A stretch of DNA of 64,000 nucleotides from contig CAVVZZ010000015.1 in the NCBI GenBank assembly GCA_963752915.1, positions 124,001 to 188,000 of the forward strand. The letters run 5' to 3'. The notes beneath the pieces were generated by a model that saw only the letters and a program-made list of their open reading frames with translations, had not been told where the DNA came from and did no database searches. This document shows, one piece after another, positions 1 through 8,384 of the stretch. Each line of letters starts with the position of its first letter. Position 1 is the stretch's first letter. This DNA comes from DATJPR01 sp963752915 (GTDB taxonomy: Bacteria > Bacteroidota > Ignavibacteria > UBA10030 > UBA6906). Made by a program: the position numbers and the translations under genes.

Positions 1-2
1 AC

Positions 3-1190
3 GGCATGACCGTCCTGGGGAAGCTGAAGGATTCCTCGGCGGAACTGCCGGTGGTGATGATCTCGGCGCACGGAGACATTGAAACGGCAGTGGAAGCCAC
101 AAAACAAGGGGCGTTCGACTTTCTCCCGAAACCGCTGGATCTCGAAAAGCTTTTCATTGTCGTCCGGAACGCGATCGAACGGAAGTCGCTGGTATCGGAA
201 GTCCGGCGCATGAAGGAATCGGTCGAGGTGGCAAATGCCATCCTCGGCAAGAGCCAGCAGATTCGCGATGTGCTGAAGACCATCGAGCGCGTTGCTCCGA
301 CCGAGTCCCGGGTGATGATCACGGGCGAAAATGGATCGGGAAAAGAGCTCGTTGCGAAGGCCCTTCACCGGCTGAGCAAACGAAGCACAGGGGCGATGAT
401 CGAGGTCAATTGCGCCGCGATTCCGAACGAATTGATCGAATCTGAATTGTTCGGCCATGAAAAAGGGGCGTTCACCGGCGCAACCGGCACCCGGGTGGGG
501 AAGTTTGAACTTGCCGACGGTGGGACATTGTTCCTGGACGAAGTCGGCGACATGAGCGTGAACGCGCAGGCGAAAGTCCTTCGCGCGCTGGAAGAGAGCA
601 AAATCGAGCGCGTTGGCGGAAGCCGGCAGATCCCGGTGGACGTCCGCGTCATCGCCGCAACGAATAAGAATCTCTCGGAAGCAATTCGCCAGCATCTGTT
701 CCGGGAAGACCTGTATCACCGTCTCAACGTTATTCCCATCCATGTCCCAGCCCTACGGGAGCGGCGGGAGGACATTCCCCTCCTCGCAGAATCGTTCGCA
801 GAGGAGATCTGTCGCAGAAACGGCATGCCCGTCAAAACGTTTTCGGCAGATGCGCTCCACAGACTGCAATCCCTCGACTGGAGCGGGAACGTCCGGGAAT
901 TGCGGAATACCGTCGAGCGCCTCGTGATCATGACCGGGGAGCATGTGATAGAAGCGGAATCGATCGACGCCGGCCCGACGGTATCGCGCGCCGTTGCCGA
1001 TGATCTCCTCTCCGTTGGAGGCACGTTTCAGGAGTTCAAGGACAGGGCGGAAGCGGCGTTCATCCGGAAACAACTGGAGGTCCACGGGTGGAACATCAGC
1101 AAGACGGCGGAAGCGCTGGATATCCAGCGGAGTCATCTCTACAACAAAATGAAAAAGTTCGGGCTGGAGAGAGGGGAAGGAGAAAACTGA
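3..1190 (+). CDS. Sigma-54-dependent response regulator (NtrC family), 5' end missing
   Basis: This is a transcriptional activator that uses ATP hydrolysis to open sigma-54 promoters when its receiver is phosphorylated. The window starts inside the receiver domain, so the phospho-Asp is not visible; the switch region VVMISAHGD and the conserved Lys of PKPLD (visible residue 42) are. The AAA+ domain follows with Walker A GENGSGKE (108-115), the sigma-54-contacting loop GAFTGA (154-159) and Walker B LFLDEVGD (175-182). A Fis-type helix-turn-helix closes the protein (about residues 361-388, NISKTAEALDIQRSHLYNKM). The sensor kinase is presumably upstream of the window. The target promoters cannot be read from here. 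The gene ends just before a heptamer repeat array shared with the convergent rlmB. Confidence 0.95.
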   Translation, partial: GMTVLGKLKDSSAELPVVMISAHGDIETAVEATKQGAFDFLPKPLDLEKLFIVVRNAIERKSLVSEVRRMKESVEVANAILGKSQQIRDVLKTIERVAPTESRVMITGENGSGKELVAKALHRLSKRSTGAMIEVNCAAIPNELIESELFGHEKGAFTGATGTRVGKFELADGGTLFLDEVGDMSVNAQAKVLRALEESKIERVGGSRQIPVDVRVIAATNKNLSEAIRQHLFREDLYHRLNVIPIHVPALRERREDIPLLAESFAEEICRRNGMPVKTFSADALHRLQSLDWSGNVRELRNTVERLVIMTGEHVIEAESIDAGPTVSRAVADDLLSVGGTFQEFKDRAEAAFIRKQLEVHGWNISKTAEALDIQRSHLYNKMKKFGLERGEGEN

Positions 1191-1192
1191 AT

Positions 1193-1227
1193 TCTGATTT
1201 CAGATCTCTGATATCAGATATCTGAAT
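1193..1227. repeat. Heptamer array 1 (five 7-bp units)
   Basis: Five consecutive 7-bp units alternate between the forms TCTGATN and TCAGATN, so the array is also near-palindromic. It fills the gap between two convergent genes and runs into the 3' end of rlmB: the rlmB stop codon (1214-1216) and its last residues NSDI are read from array units. It could fold into a hairpin between the two transcripts, but there is no U-tract. Confidence 0.7.
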
Positions 1228-1960
1228 TTGTCTTTCTTTGGCGGACGACCTCGTACATCACGAGCGCGCCGGCAACCGACGCGTTGAGTGACTGGATTTT
1301 CCCATACACGGGGATGCTCGCGACGAAATCGCAGTGTTCGCGCACCAGGCGTCGAATCCCTTTCCCTTCGTTTCCCACCACGATGATCACCGGCGTCCGA
1401 TAGTCCACTCCGGCGTAGCCCTTGTTCCCGTCCGTCTCCAGCCCCACCACCCAATAGCCGGCCTGTTTGAGCTCGTCGAGCGTTGTCGAAATATTGGTGA
1501 CTTCGGCGACGGGCAGGTGTTCCGTCGCCCCGGCAGCGGCCTTGATCGTCACCGCGCTGATGGGCGCAGAATGGTGTTTGGGGACGACGACACCGTGCAC
1601 TCCGGCGCATTCTGCGGTCCGGATCAGCGCGCCGAGATTATGGGGATCCTCGATTTCATCGAGCACGAGAATAAACCCCGGCTCCTTCGACGCCGCGACA
1701 CGGGCGAGGATGTCTTCGACCGACGCCGTGTGTCTTCGCGCGACGACTGCGACAATGCCCTGGGTCGTCACATCACTAGCAAGCTCGCGAAAATCCTGGC
1801 GGTTCGCCTGATCGACGGGGATCTTTTGTCGCTGAGCAAGCGATGAGATCTCCGTAATAACCTCCCCGCGAACGCCCTGCAGGAGGACGATGCGTTCGAT
1901 CAATGTCCCGCCTTTGAGCGCCTCCAGCACAGGTTTCCGCCCGACGATCAGATTGTTCAT
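1214..1960 (-). CDS. rlmB: 23S rRNA (guanosine-2'-O)-methyltransferase RlmB (SpoU/TrmH family)
   Basis: This enzyme methylates the 2'-hydroxyl of a guanosine in the peptidyl-transferase region of 23S rRNA (G2251 in E. coli) using S-adenosylmethionine. The 248-residue protein has the N-terminal RNA-binding domain (start NNLIVGRKPVLEAL) and the SpoU knotted methyltransferase domain with the three family motifs: DEIEDPHNLGALIRTAE (motif 1), VVGNEGKGIRRLVRE (motif 2) and IPVYGKIQSLNASVAGALV (motif 3). Length is normal. It is the last gene of a minus-strand operon after lgt (72-nt gap). Its C-terminal NSDI and stop codon come from a heptamer repeat array, which suggests the original end of the gene was overwritten. 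TrmH paralogues look similar, but the N-terminal domain favours RlmB. Confidence 0.93.
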   Translation of the reverse strand: MNNLIVGRKPVLEALKGGTLIERIVLLQGVRGEVITEISSLAQRQKIPVDQANRQDFRELASDVTTQGIVAVVARRHTASVEDILARVAASKEPGFILVLDEIEDPHNLGALIRTAECAGVHGVVVPKHHSAPISAVTIKAAAGATEHLPVAEVTNISTTLDELKQAGYWVVGLETDGNKGYAGVDYRTPVIIVVGNEGKGIRRLVREHCDFVASIPVYGKIQSLNASVAGALVMYEVVRQRKTNSDI

Positions 1961-2032
1961 GGGAGCGAACCTGAGGTTGAGGATCGAGCAAATTGATCGG
2001 TGCCGGCCGAGAGCAGGACGGAGCTCCGATCC

Positions 2033-2860
2033 TTACGCAGTGCGCGTACCGGCTGCGCGACGACGGTCCAGCATGATTGACAGGAGAAGCCCGGCGACAA
2101 AAACTACGATGCTGATCAGCTGTGCTTCCGAGAGGCCGAACATCATCCGTGGATTCAATCGCAAGAATTCCACGGAAAAGCGAAAGACGGATGACAACAT
2201 AAGATACCAGGCAAAAAGCTTGCCGACCGGCCAGTCTCGTTTCCGCAATTGCACGAGAATGGCGAAGCCGATAATGCCGAGGATCATTTCGTAGACGGGG
2301 GTGGGGTGACAGGGGGTGTTGTCCGGGACAATGCCTCCGGGGTACTGCGAAGCAATCTGAGGAAATATGGCGAACGCGCGGGAAGGCGGATAGATCCCGT
2401 GCGAGTAGTCCGTTCCCCATGGCAGGTTGGTGGGGAAGCCATAGTCTCCGTCGCCGGAAAGGTGACATCCGAGTCGGGCGACGCCGTAGCCGAGCATGAG
2501 TCCGAGGCCGATTCCATCCCAGACCTTCAGCGCCGGAGCCCGTTTGCGTTTTAGGTAGACGAAGACCGCGATGACTCCGAGGGTAAGGCCGCCGTACCAG
2601 GTCAGACCTCCGGGCGAGAACGCCATTCCGACCGGATCGCGGATAAACAGGCTCCAGTCCTCGATTAAATACAGGATCTTCGCCCCCGAGATCCCGAAGA
2701 CCACGGCGATGACCGTGATCGTGCTCGCCATCGCGGGATCGAGACGATTGCGTTTCAGATGAGCTGCCAGGACATAGCTGCCCAGCAGGAATCCGATGCC
2801 GAGCATCAGGCCGTAACTGTACACGTTGAACGGTCCGATCTTGAAGAGGATGGGAATCAT
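2033..2860 (-). CDS. lgt: Prolipoprotein diacylglyceryl transferase
   Basis: Lgt transfers diacylglycerol from phosphatidylglycerol to the lipobox cysteine of prelipoproteins, the first step of lipoprotein maturation in the inner membrane. The 275-residue protein has about seven hydrophobic segments. It carries the family features: the N-terminal YGLMLGIGFLLG segment, GGLTWYGGL (the usual G-G-L-S/T-x-H/Y-G-G box), and the Lgt signature with an Arg-Gly-Asn-like block replaced here by LGCHLSGDGDYG followed by NLPWGTDY, a variant seen in long-branch homologues. HPTPVYE and the C-terminal SEAQLIS stretch also fit. Its ATG overlaps the stop of the upstream unknown gene by one base, so it is translated within the operon. 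A lipoprotein substrate is encoded at 44989-45450. Confidence 0.92.
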   Translation of the reverse strand: MIPILFKIGPFNVYSYGLMLGIGFLLGSYVLAAHLKRNRLDPAMASTITVIAVVFGISGAKILYLIEDWSLFIRDPVGMAFSPGGLTWYGGLTLGVIAVFVYLKRKRAPALKVWDGIGLGLMLGYGVARLGCHLSGDGDYGFPTNLPWGTDYSHGIYPPSRAFAIFPQIASQYPGGIVPDNTPCHPTPVYEMILGIIGFAILVQLRKRDWPVGKLFAWYLMLSSVFRFSVEFLRLNPRMMFGLSEAQLISIVVFVAGLLLSIMLDRRRAAGTRTA

Positions 2861-3303
2861 CAGCCTTCTGCTTCTGTGCCGGATTGAGTAGTGGTTTTGA
2901 CTTCGAGAAACGTGCCTTTCGGCTGTCGAAGAACCTGGACGAGATTCGGGAGCACGTTCAATCGGACGGTCGCCGTCTTTCCCTCAAGCCCTTCCACCGT
3001 GACCTCGATCTCTCCCTGGAGTCTTGCGTACTCACGCGAGAACTGCGCATGACCCGTCGCTGGAAGGCTGAGCGGAGGAGTCTTCAGCCCGAGCACTTTG
3101 AGATGCAGCCGTGGAGGGTCTTCGGTCTCCTTGACGGAAAGCTCGTACTGGAAACTCGCAAAAACCTTAAAGGTCTCCAGTCGCAGCAGGGTGCCGGATT
3201 TCCGCGTCGCATCATCGAACAGCGGTGACACGATCAGCCGGTATTCAGGATCGATGGAATTGGTCATGCCCACGCTGCGGTTTCTTCCCTGCGCCGTCGC
3301 CAT
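2860..3303 (-). CDS. Unknown small soluble protein in the lgt operon
   Basis: I do not recognise this 147-residue protein. It has no signal peptide, membrane segment or cysteine. It is rich in beta-prone alternating hydrophobic stretches (TLLRLETFKVFASFQYEL, ARLQGEIEVTVEGLEGKTATVRLN), as expected of a small beta-sheet fold. Its start overlaps the stop of ptsN by one base and its stop overlaps the start of lgt by one base, so it is translated as part of a tightly packed operon. Position 13 (MTNSIDPEY) is a possible shorter start. A function cannot be assigned from sequence alone. Confidence 0.75.
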   Translation of the reverse strand: MATAQGRNRSVGMTNSIDPEYRLIVSPLFDDATRKSGTLLRLETFKVFASFQYELSVKETEDPPRLHLKVLGLKTPPLSLPATGHAQFSREYARLQGEIEVTVEGLEGKTATVRLNVLPNLVQVLRQPKGTFLEVKTTTQSGTEAEG

Positions 3304-3773
3304 TAGACTTCGAAATACGTGGCCTCTTCCTGCTTGAACAGTTCGATGATTTCCGCCGCACTATGCGGCTCCAGGAGTCGGCGCCGGAATTCCTCCTTGC
3401 TCATCAGCCGCGAAATCCGGCTGAGCAGTTTGATATGCGGCCCGACAAGGTTGTCTTTTCCCACGAGGAGGAAGATGAGGCGCACCGGCTTTTCGTCGAG
3501 CGACTGGTAATCGATCGGTTCGGCGGTCACGGCAAACGCTGCGATGATGTCGCTGACCGCATCGGTCTTCCCGTGAGGGATGGCAAACCCGTTGCCCACG
3601 CCTGTCGACATGATCTTTTCCCTGTCGAGGATGGCCTTGCGGACCTTCTCGCGGTCGAGGACCTTTGGCGATGTGGCAATGCGTTCGATAATATGGTCGA
3701 TGACCTCCTCTTTGGATTTCCCTTCGAGTCCCGGCCACACAAGGTCCGCAGTCAGTATGTCGCTGATCTTCAT
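3303..3773 (-). CDS. ptsN: PTS fructose/nitrogen-type EIIA domain protein
   Basis: A single EIIA domain of the fructose/mannitol/nitrogen class (156 residues, usual length). The phosphoryl-accepting His is His67 in GVGNGFAIPHGKT, and the conserved block RLIFLLVGKDNLVGPHIKLLSRISRL follows. Stand-alone EIIA proteins of this type usually act as regulators in a PTS phosphorelay rather than in sugar import. No EI, HPr or EIIBC gene is nearby. It lies 15 nt after the stop of the sugar nucleotidyltransferase gene, and its own stop overlaps the next gene, so it belongs to the same operon. Regulatory role in cell-envelope sugar supply would be an inference from this context only. Confidence 0.85.
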   Translation of the reverse strand: MKISDILTADLVWPGLEGKSKEEVIDHIIERIATSPKVLDREKVRKAILDREKIMSTGVGNGFAIPHGKTDAVSDIIAAFAVTAEPIDYQSLDEKPVRLIFLLVGKDNLVGPHIKLLSRISRLMSKEEFRRRLLEPHSAAEIIELFKQEEATYFEV

Positions 3774-3788
3774 TGAAACCCTACATAG

Positions 3789-6290
3789 TTAAGGTTCGTC
3801 GCGCCATTGAATGACGCGATGTTCGTACTGTTCCGCTATCCGCGTCGCGTTTTCCGCGTTGATCGCTTCGGCGTCGATATGAAACAGCGGCCGTTCTTTG
3901 TCGGGGACGAGGAGGACGGAACCGCCCTGATCGAGGTGCAGCCGGACGCCGTCGACGAGCTCTCGTCGTTTGCCGTCGGTATCGTACATGATCCGGCGCA
4001 TGACTTTCCCTTTGTGCTCCCAGGAACAATTCACTGTCCGTGACGCGCGCGCAAGCCGGGGGACCAGGCCGTCAAGTTCGCCGAGGTTCTTTGCGGCAAG
4101 GGCAATCATCTCAAGGACTTTGGCAACCGCATACATGGCGTCCGTCGCAAAGAAGAAGTCGGGGAAGATGAACCCACCCTTCGTCCCACCGACAAATCGG
4201 ACGCCTTTGAGTGCCGCCGCCTCCATCATGGCAAGATGATTGTCACGGGTTTTGATGACTTCGACGTTCCGTGATGCGGCGATGAGATCGACTTCTCCGG
4301 AGGAACTGATGGGGACGGCAATGCGATGTGCGTCAGGGTGGGTCCTGAGGAAGAGGTCCGTCACCAGCGACAGGAGTCGGTCGTTCGGCACAGCGCGCCC
4401 TTTTTCCGTCACGAAGGTCACCTTTTCCCCTCCAACATCCACCAGGCAGCCCAGGTCGTACTGCAGCGACGTGACAATATGGGTCAGCTGTTGCAGCGAA
4501 TATTCGTGTTCGTTCCGGTCACGGGTCAGTTTCCGCGGGTCGAGGTGCGCGTTCAGTGTGACGACCTGACAATCGAATGACCCGAGGATCACAGGGAAGA
4601 TCGTAGACGAAATGCCGTTCTGATAATCGATGGCAATCTTGAATTTCCGGCCGCTGATCGCGTCGAGGTTCAGCGAGGAAACGAACCGCTCCTTGTATGC
4701 CTCGGCGGTGCGTTCGGGGAAGAAGATTCCGCCGACCTGCTCGCGTGGTGCCCTGGCAAAATCCTCGCCGAAAAACAACCGTTCCACGTTCTTCGATTTC
4801 GACGTCGGAAGGTCCCGTCCATTCGCATCGAAGAAAATGATGTCGGTCATGGTCTTGTCCGTGGGACTCCTCCGGACATGCAGTCCTCCGGCTTCCTTCC
4901 CCGTGCTGAGCTCCTGGCGCACCAGCGGTATCGATGTGGCGCGCAGGTCGAACGTATTGACGCCGGCCGAAAGGAGCCCGCAGATCAGGGCGCGGTTCAT
5001 CATCCGCGAGACGTTGTCGGAATCGCGGCTCACGACCACGTTCTTTCCCTGGCCGATGAAAGCGCCGTAGGCGGCGCCGAGTTTCGCCCCGAATTCGGGA
5101 TTCATCTCGATGTTCGACAGGCCGGTAATGCGAGAGTCCGTGAACAGCTCGCGGAGCCATTTGTCTTCCCACACCAGACTGCGCGTCAAAATGGCGCCTT
5201 CTTCAACGACTTTTTCCGGCCAGAGCTTGATGTTCGCAGTGAGCTTGGCGTCGCGTCCCACCCAGCAGCCGTCGCTGATGAAGACGTTTTCCTGGATCAC
5301 CGCACGATCGCCGATGGACGTCCGCGATCCGACAACATCCGACGAGAGCTCAGCGGAATGCCCGACGGAGATGTCGTGCCAGAGGACCGAGTTGGTGATC
5401 ACCGTGCCGACGCCGATCGAGCAATTGTTGCCGATGACCACATTCGACAGCCTCGCGCCGTCGCCGATGGTGCATCCCGATCCGATCACGACGTTCCCGG
5501 AACAGTGGACTTTCGACCGGTCGACCGAGGTATTTGCCCCGACCCGCACGCCGCCTTCCTCAGTGCCTTCCAGCTCCACTTTGACAAAACCGTTCAAAAT
5601 GTCCAGGTGCGCTTCCTGGTACTCATGGAGGTTTCCGATGTCCCGCCAGTAGCCGTCGACCACACAGCCAAACAAGTCAAGGTTCTGGCGGAGGAGGAGC
5701 GGGAAGAGGTCCTTCCCAAAATCGTAGTTCTCCCGGTACGGGATCATCTGGATGATTTCGGGCTCGAGGATGTAGATCCCAGTGTTAATGGCGTCGCTGA
5801 AGACTTCGCCCCACGATGGCTTCTCGAGAAACCTGGTGATCCTCGACGTCTGGTCGGTGATCACGACGCCGAACTGCAGCGGGTTCTTGGAGTGGGTCAG
5901 CACAATGGTCGCTTTCGACTTCCGCTCGTCGTGAAACCGGATCGCCTCCGTGAGATCGAAATCCGTGAGAACATCCCCGCTGATGACCAGGATCCGTTCA
6001 TTCATCCCGTTCGTCGCGTTCCTCACGCTTCCCGCCGTGCCGTAGTCGGCGTTCGCCCGCGTGTATTGCATCTTGACGCCGAAGTTCGATCCGTCGCCGA
6101 AATACGTCGTGATGACATCAGGAAAGTAAAAGAGGGAGGAAATAAGGTCGGTGATACCGTGCCGTTTCAGAAGATCGACGATGTGATGCATCATCGGCTT
6201 GTTCATCAACGGAACCATCGGCTTCGGGATGTTGGCCGTCAGCGGCCGCAATCGCGTGCCGAACCCACCCGCCATGATGACAGCTTTCAT
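3789..6290 (-). CDS. Mannose-1-phosphate guanylyltransferase-like protein fused to a degenerate phosphomannomutase domain
   Basis: The 833-residue protein joins three parts. Residues 1-235 form a nucleotidyltransferase (start MKAVIMAGGFGTRLRPLT; PKPM; later GDVLTDFDL), which makes an NDP-sugar from a sugar 1-phosphate. Residues about 245-370 are a left-handed beta-helix of hexapeptide repeats (VVIGSGCTIGDGARLSNVVI). Residues about 385-833 have the fold of a phosphoglucomutase/phosphomannomutase. In that last part the catalytic Ser loop (normally TASHNP) reads HVRRSPTDK and the metal loop (normally DGDxDR) reads VDVGGEKV, so mutase activity is doubtful. Such fusions with a decayed mutase part occur in cyanobacteria and actinobacteria. 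It heads an operon with ptsN, an unknown gene, lgt and rlmB. The exact sugar (mannose or glucose) is not settled. Confidence 0.85.
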   Translation of the reverse strand: MKAVIMAGGFGTRLRPLTANIPKPMVPLMNKPMMHHIVDLLKRHGITDLISSLFYFPDVITTYFGDGSNFGVKMQYTRANADYGTAGSVRNATNGMNERILVISGDVLTDFDLTEAIRFHDERKSKATIVLTHSKNPLQFGVVITDQTSRITRFLEKPSWGEVFSDAINTGIYILEPEIIQMIPYRENYDFGKDLFPLLLRQNLDLFGCVVDGYWRDIGNLHEYQEAHLDILNGFVKVELEGTEEGGVRVGANTSVDRSKVHCSGNVVIGSGCTIGDGARLSNVVIGNNCSIGVGTVITNSVLWHDISVGHSAELSSDVVGSRTSIGDRAVIQENVFISDGCWVGRDAKLTANIKLWPEKVVEEGAILTRSLVWEDKWLRELFTDSRITGLSNIEMNPEFGAKLGAAYGAFIGQGKNVVVSRDSDNVSRMMNRALICGLLSAGVNTFDLRATSIPLVRQELSTGKEAGGLHVRRSPTDKTMTDIIFFDANGRDLPTSKSKNVERLFFGEDFARAPREQVGGIFFPERTAEAYKERFVSSLNLDAISGRKFKIAIDYQNGISSTIFPVILGSFDCQVVTLNAHLDPRKLTRDRNEHEYSLQQLTHIVTSLQYDLGCLVDVGGEKVTFVTEKGRAVPNDRLLSLVTDLFLRTHPDAHRIAVPISSSGEVDLIAASRNVEVIKTRDNHLAMMEAAALKGVRFVGGTKGGFIFPDFFFATDAMYAVAKVLEMIALAAKNLGELDGLVPRLARASRTVNCSWEHKGKVMRRIMYDTDGKRRELVDGVRLHLDQGGSVLLVPDKERPLFHIDAEAINAENATRIAEQYEHRVIQWRDEP

Positions 6291-6452
6291 GCTACGGCTC
6301 TTTGCGTTTCCGGGGATTCGTGTCTTGACCCAAGAGTACCGTATTCACGCCGCGAAAAGGAATCCGGGTGAATTCCTTTCTGAAGCCGGCTTCTCGACAT
6401 CGGGCTTGGTGAAAATCGTTTCGGGACTCGACACTCACTTGGTAAGCCCAAA

Positions 6453-6480
6453 AAGATATGGAAAAAAACCTTAATTTCAA
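6453..6480 (-). promoter_or_regulatory. Possible promoter for the nucleotidyltransferase-ptsN-lgt-rlmB operon
   Basis: On the minus strand TTGAAA (6475-6480) is followed after 16 nt by TATCTT (6453-6458). It would start transcription about 160 nt before the first gene of the operon and overlaps the end of the ldh gene. The match is moderate, and no other clear promoter is visible in the 186-nt gap. Confidence 0.35.
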
Positions 6481-7433
6481 ACATTCCCTGTCGGAAGCGA
6501 GCCGAGGGTTTCCTTAAGCTTCGCCGCCGAGCGCTGAAACCCCTGTTCTTCCTCAGGACTGAGATTCAGGGTGAGCACGTCCTCGACGCCGTCAACTCCG
6601 AGGACACACGGAAGACTCAGGCAAATACCCTGCACCCCGTATTGTCCCGTCATCAACGTGGAGACCGAGAGGACACGCCGGTGGTCACCGAGGATCGACT
6701 CCACGATCGAGACCAGTCCCAGGCCGATCGCGTACGAGGTGGCTCCCTTACGCCGGATGATCTCGTAGGCCGCGTCCCGGACTTCAAGAAACAGCCTGTC
6801 CATTTCCGCCTGGTCATACGTCTTGTTTTTCAACGGGGCGAATTCCTGGAGCCGCACACCGCCGATGTTCACCAGGCTCCAAAGCGGGATCTCGCTGTCG
6901 CCGTGTTCGCCGATAATATATGCGTGGACGCTTCGAGTGTCTACTTGATAGTATTGGCTCAGAAGAAACCGGAAACGGGACGTGTCGAGGATCGTACCTG
7001 AACCGATCACCCGATGCGCGCTCAACCCGGATTGCTTCAGAGCGATGAACGTGAGAACATCCACAGGGTTCGTGGCAATCAGGAGGATCCCTCCGGGATT
7101 GTACTTTACGACCTCGGGCACGATGGAACGGAAGATGGCGGCATTGCGCGATAGCAGATCCAGTCTCGTTTCTCCCGGGCGTTGCCCCGCCCCCGCGGTG
7201 AGGACCACAACCTGGCACCCTTCAAGATCTTGATACGACCCGGCACTGATCTTCATCGGCGGGGTGAACGAAAGGCCATGGTTCAAGTCCATCATTTCGC
7301 CCTCCGCCTTTTCCCGATTGGCGTCGACGAGAACAAGCTCGGAGGCCACTCCCCGGATCATCAGCGCATAGGCGAACGACGAGCCCACCAGTCCCGCCCC
7401 GATCACGCCAACCTTCCGGGATCCAGTCGTCAT
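6477..7433 (-). CDS. ldh: L-lactate dehydrogenase (NAD-dependent)
   Basis: This enzyme interconverts pyruvate and L-lactate with NADH. The 318-residue protein has the NAD-binding glycine motif GVIGAGLVGSSFA near the N-terminus, the substrate loop GQRPGETRLDLL, the ATNPVDV segment and the catalytic His in IIGEHGDSEIPLWS. A Gln rather than Arg before the RPGE loop favours lactate over malate as substrate. Length is normal. The upstream larB gene overlaps its start by 4 nt, so the two are translationally coupled. Together they suggest lactate metabolism that may involve both stereoisomers. A malate dehydrogenase is a weaker alternative. Confidence 0.9.
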   Translation of the reverse strand: MTTGSRKVGVIGAGLVGSSFAYALMIRGVASELVLVDANREKAEGEMMDLNHGLSFTPPMKISAGSYQDLEGCQVVVLTAGAGQRPGETRLDLLSRNAAIFRSIVPEVVKYNPGGILLIATNPVDVLTFIALKQSGLSAHRVIGSGTILDTSRFRFLLSQYYQVDTRSVHAYIIGEHGDSEIPLWSLVNIGGVRLQEFAPLKNKTYDQAEMDRLFLEVRDAAYEIIRRKGATSYAIGLGLVSIVESILGDHRRVLSVSTLMTGQYGVQGICLSLPCVLGVDGVEDVLTLNLSPEEEQGFQRSAAKLKETLGSLPTGNV

Positions 7434-8197
7434 GCGCCGGCCTTTCCGTGAATCCTGTTGATCTTGCTTGCGGCGACAGCAGCGCCGAACCCATTGTCGA
7501 TGTTCACGACCGTGACTCCCGCAACGCAGGAGTTCAGCATGGCGAGGAGCGCAGCGATGCCGCCGAAACTGGCGCCGTACCCGACGGATGTCGGGACAGC
7601 CACGACCGGCACGGAGACCAGGCCGCCGACCACGCTGGCCAACGCTCCTTCCATCCCCGCAACCACGATGATCACGGAAGCCTTTGCGAGCTGCTCGGTG
7701 TTCCCGAGGAGACGGTGGATTCCAGCGACGCCGACATCATAGAGTCGTTCAACATCGTTGCCGAACATCTCCGCGGTTATGCAGGCCTCTTCGGCGACAG
7801 GGATATCTGATGTCCCGGCGCTGACGACCATGATGATACCGTTGCCGCGTTTGTGGACGAGAGATTCCTGTGCGGTGATGACTTTCGGAGTCGGGTGGTA
7901 GTGTGCTTTGGGAATGGCGCGCTTTACCGAGGCGAAGTGCGCTTTGCTGGCCCTGGTTGCAAGCAGGACGCTTCCGTGCTTCACGATGCGCTTGGCGATC
8001 CCCGCAACTTGCGTCGGCGTCTTTCCCTCGGAGAAAATGACTTCGGGAAACCCCTGTCTGAGTTCACGATGATGATCGACCTTTGCAAATCCCAATTCCT
8101 CGGTAATATTGCTTTTCAGCTTTCCAACAACGTGGTCAAGCGTCATCTCTCCATTTTTGAGCTTCTGAAGCAGTTCGCGGAGAGTTTCTTCATTCAT
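7430..8197 (-). CDS. larB: Nickel-pincer cofactor biosynthesis carboxylase/hydrolase LarB
   Basis: LarB carboxylates nicotinic acid adenine dinucleotide and cleaves its phosphoanhydride, the first step in making the nickel-pincer nucleotide used by lactate racemase LarA and relatives. The 255-residue protein has the family's N-terminal helical part (ETLRELLQKLKNGEMT) and the PurE-like domain (VVSAGTSDIPVAEEA, then GMEGALASVVGGLVSVPVVAVPTSVGYGA split across the centre, and NIDNGFGAA near the end). The start at 8197 is chosen because the in-frame extension up to 8284 runs into a heptamer repeat. It overlaps ldh by 4 nt. No larA, larC or larE is in the window, so the pathway's other genes and the client enzyme must be elsewhere. 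Confidence 0.92.
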   Translation of the reverse strand: MNEETLRELLQKLKNGEMTLDHVVGKLKSNITEELGFAKVDHHRELRQGFPEVIFSEGKTPTQVAGIAKRIVKHGSVLLATRASKAHFASVKRAIPKAHYHPTPKVITAQESLVHKRGNGIIMVVSAGTSDIPVAEEACITAEMFGNDVERLYDVGVAGIHRLLGNTEQLAKASVIIVVAGMEGALASVVGGLVSVPVVAVPTSVGYGASFGGIAALLAMLNSCVAGVTVVNIDNGFGAAVAASKINRIHGKAGA

Positions 8198-8268
8198 AGG
8201 GGTTGATTTCCATGGTTGGTTGCGGGTCAGAATTAAGAAATTCCGCGGCCAAAATCCAAATAGCCGGA

Positions 8269-8379
8269 AGCAGGGATCAGGCATCAGGGGTCAGGGTTCA
8301 GTCGATCGTCGTAACGAGGGATTGTGCCTTTGAATACTGGTCCTCACCCTGAATCCTGACCCCTGATCCCTGTCGCCTG
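8269..8379. repeat. Heptamer array 2 (two opposed five-unit arms)
   Basis: The left arm (8269-8303) has five 7-bp units of the form NTCAGGN. The right arm (8345-8379) has five units of the form NNCCCTG, the reverse complement of the left type. The arms flank a 41-nt loop and can pair into a long imperfect hairpin; the third unit CAGGGGT is identical in both. The array lies in the divergent gap between larB and plsY. Confidence 0.75.
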
Positions 8380-8384
8380 CTTTA

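Noticed and set aside
4878..6371. Long open frame (497 codons) on the plus strand opposite the sugar nucleotidyltransferase gene
   Set aside because: It is the complement of a clear gene, has no family resemblance and arises from GC-rich codon bias.
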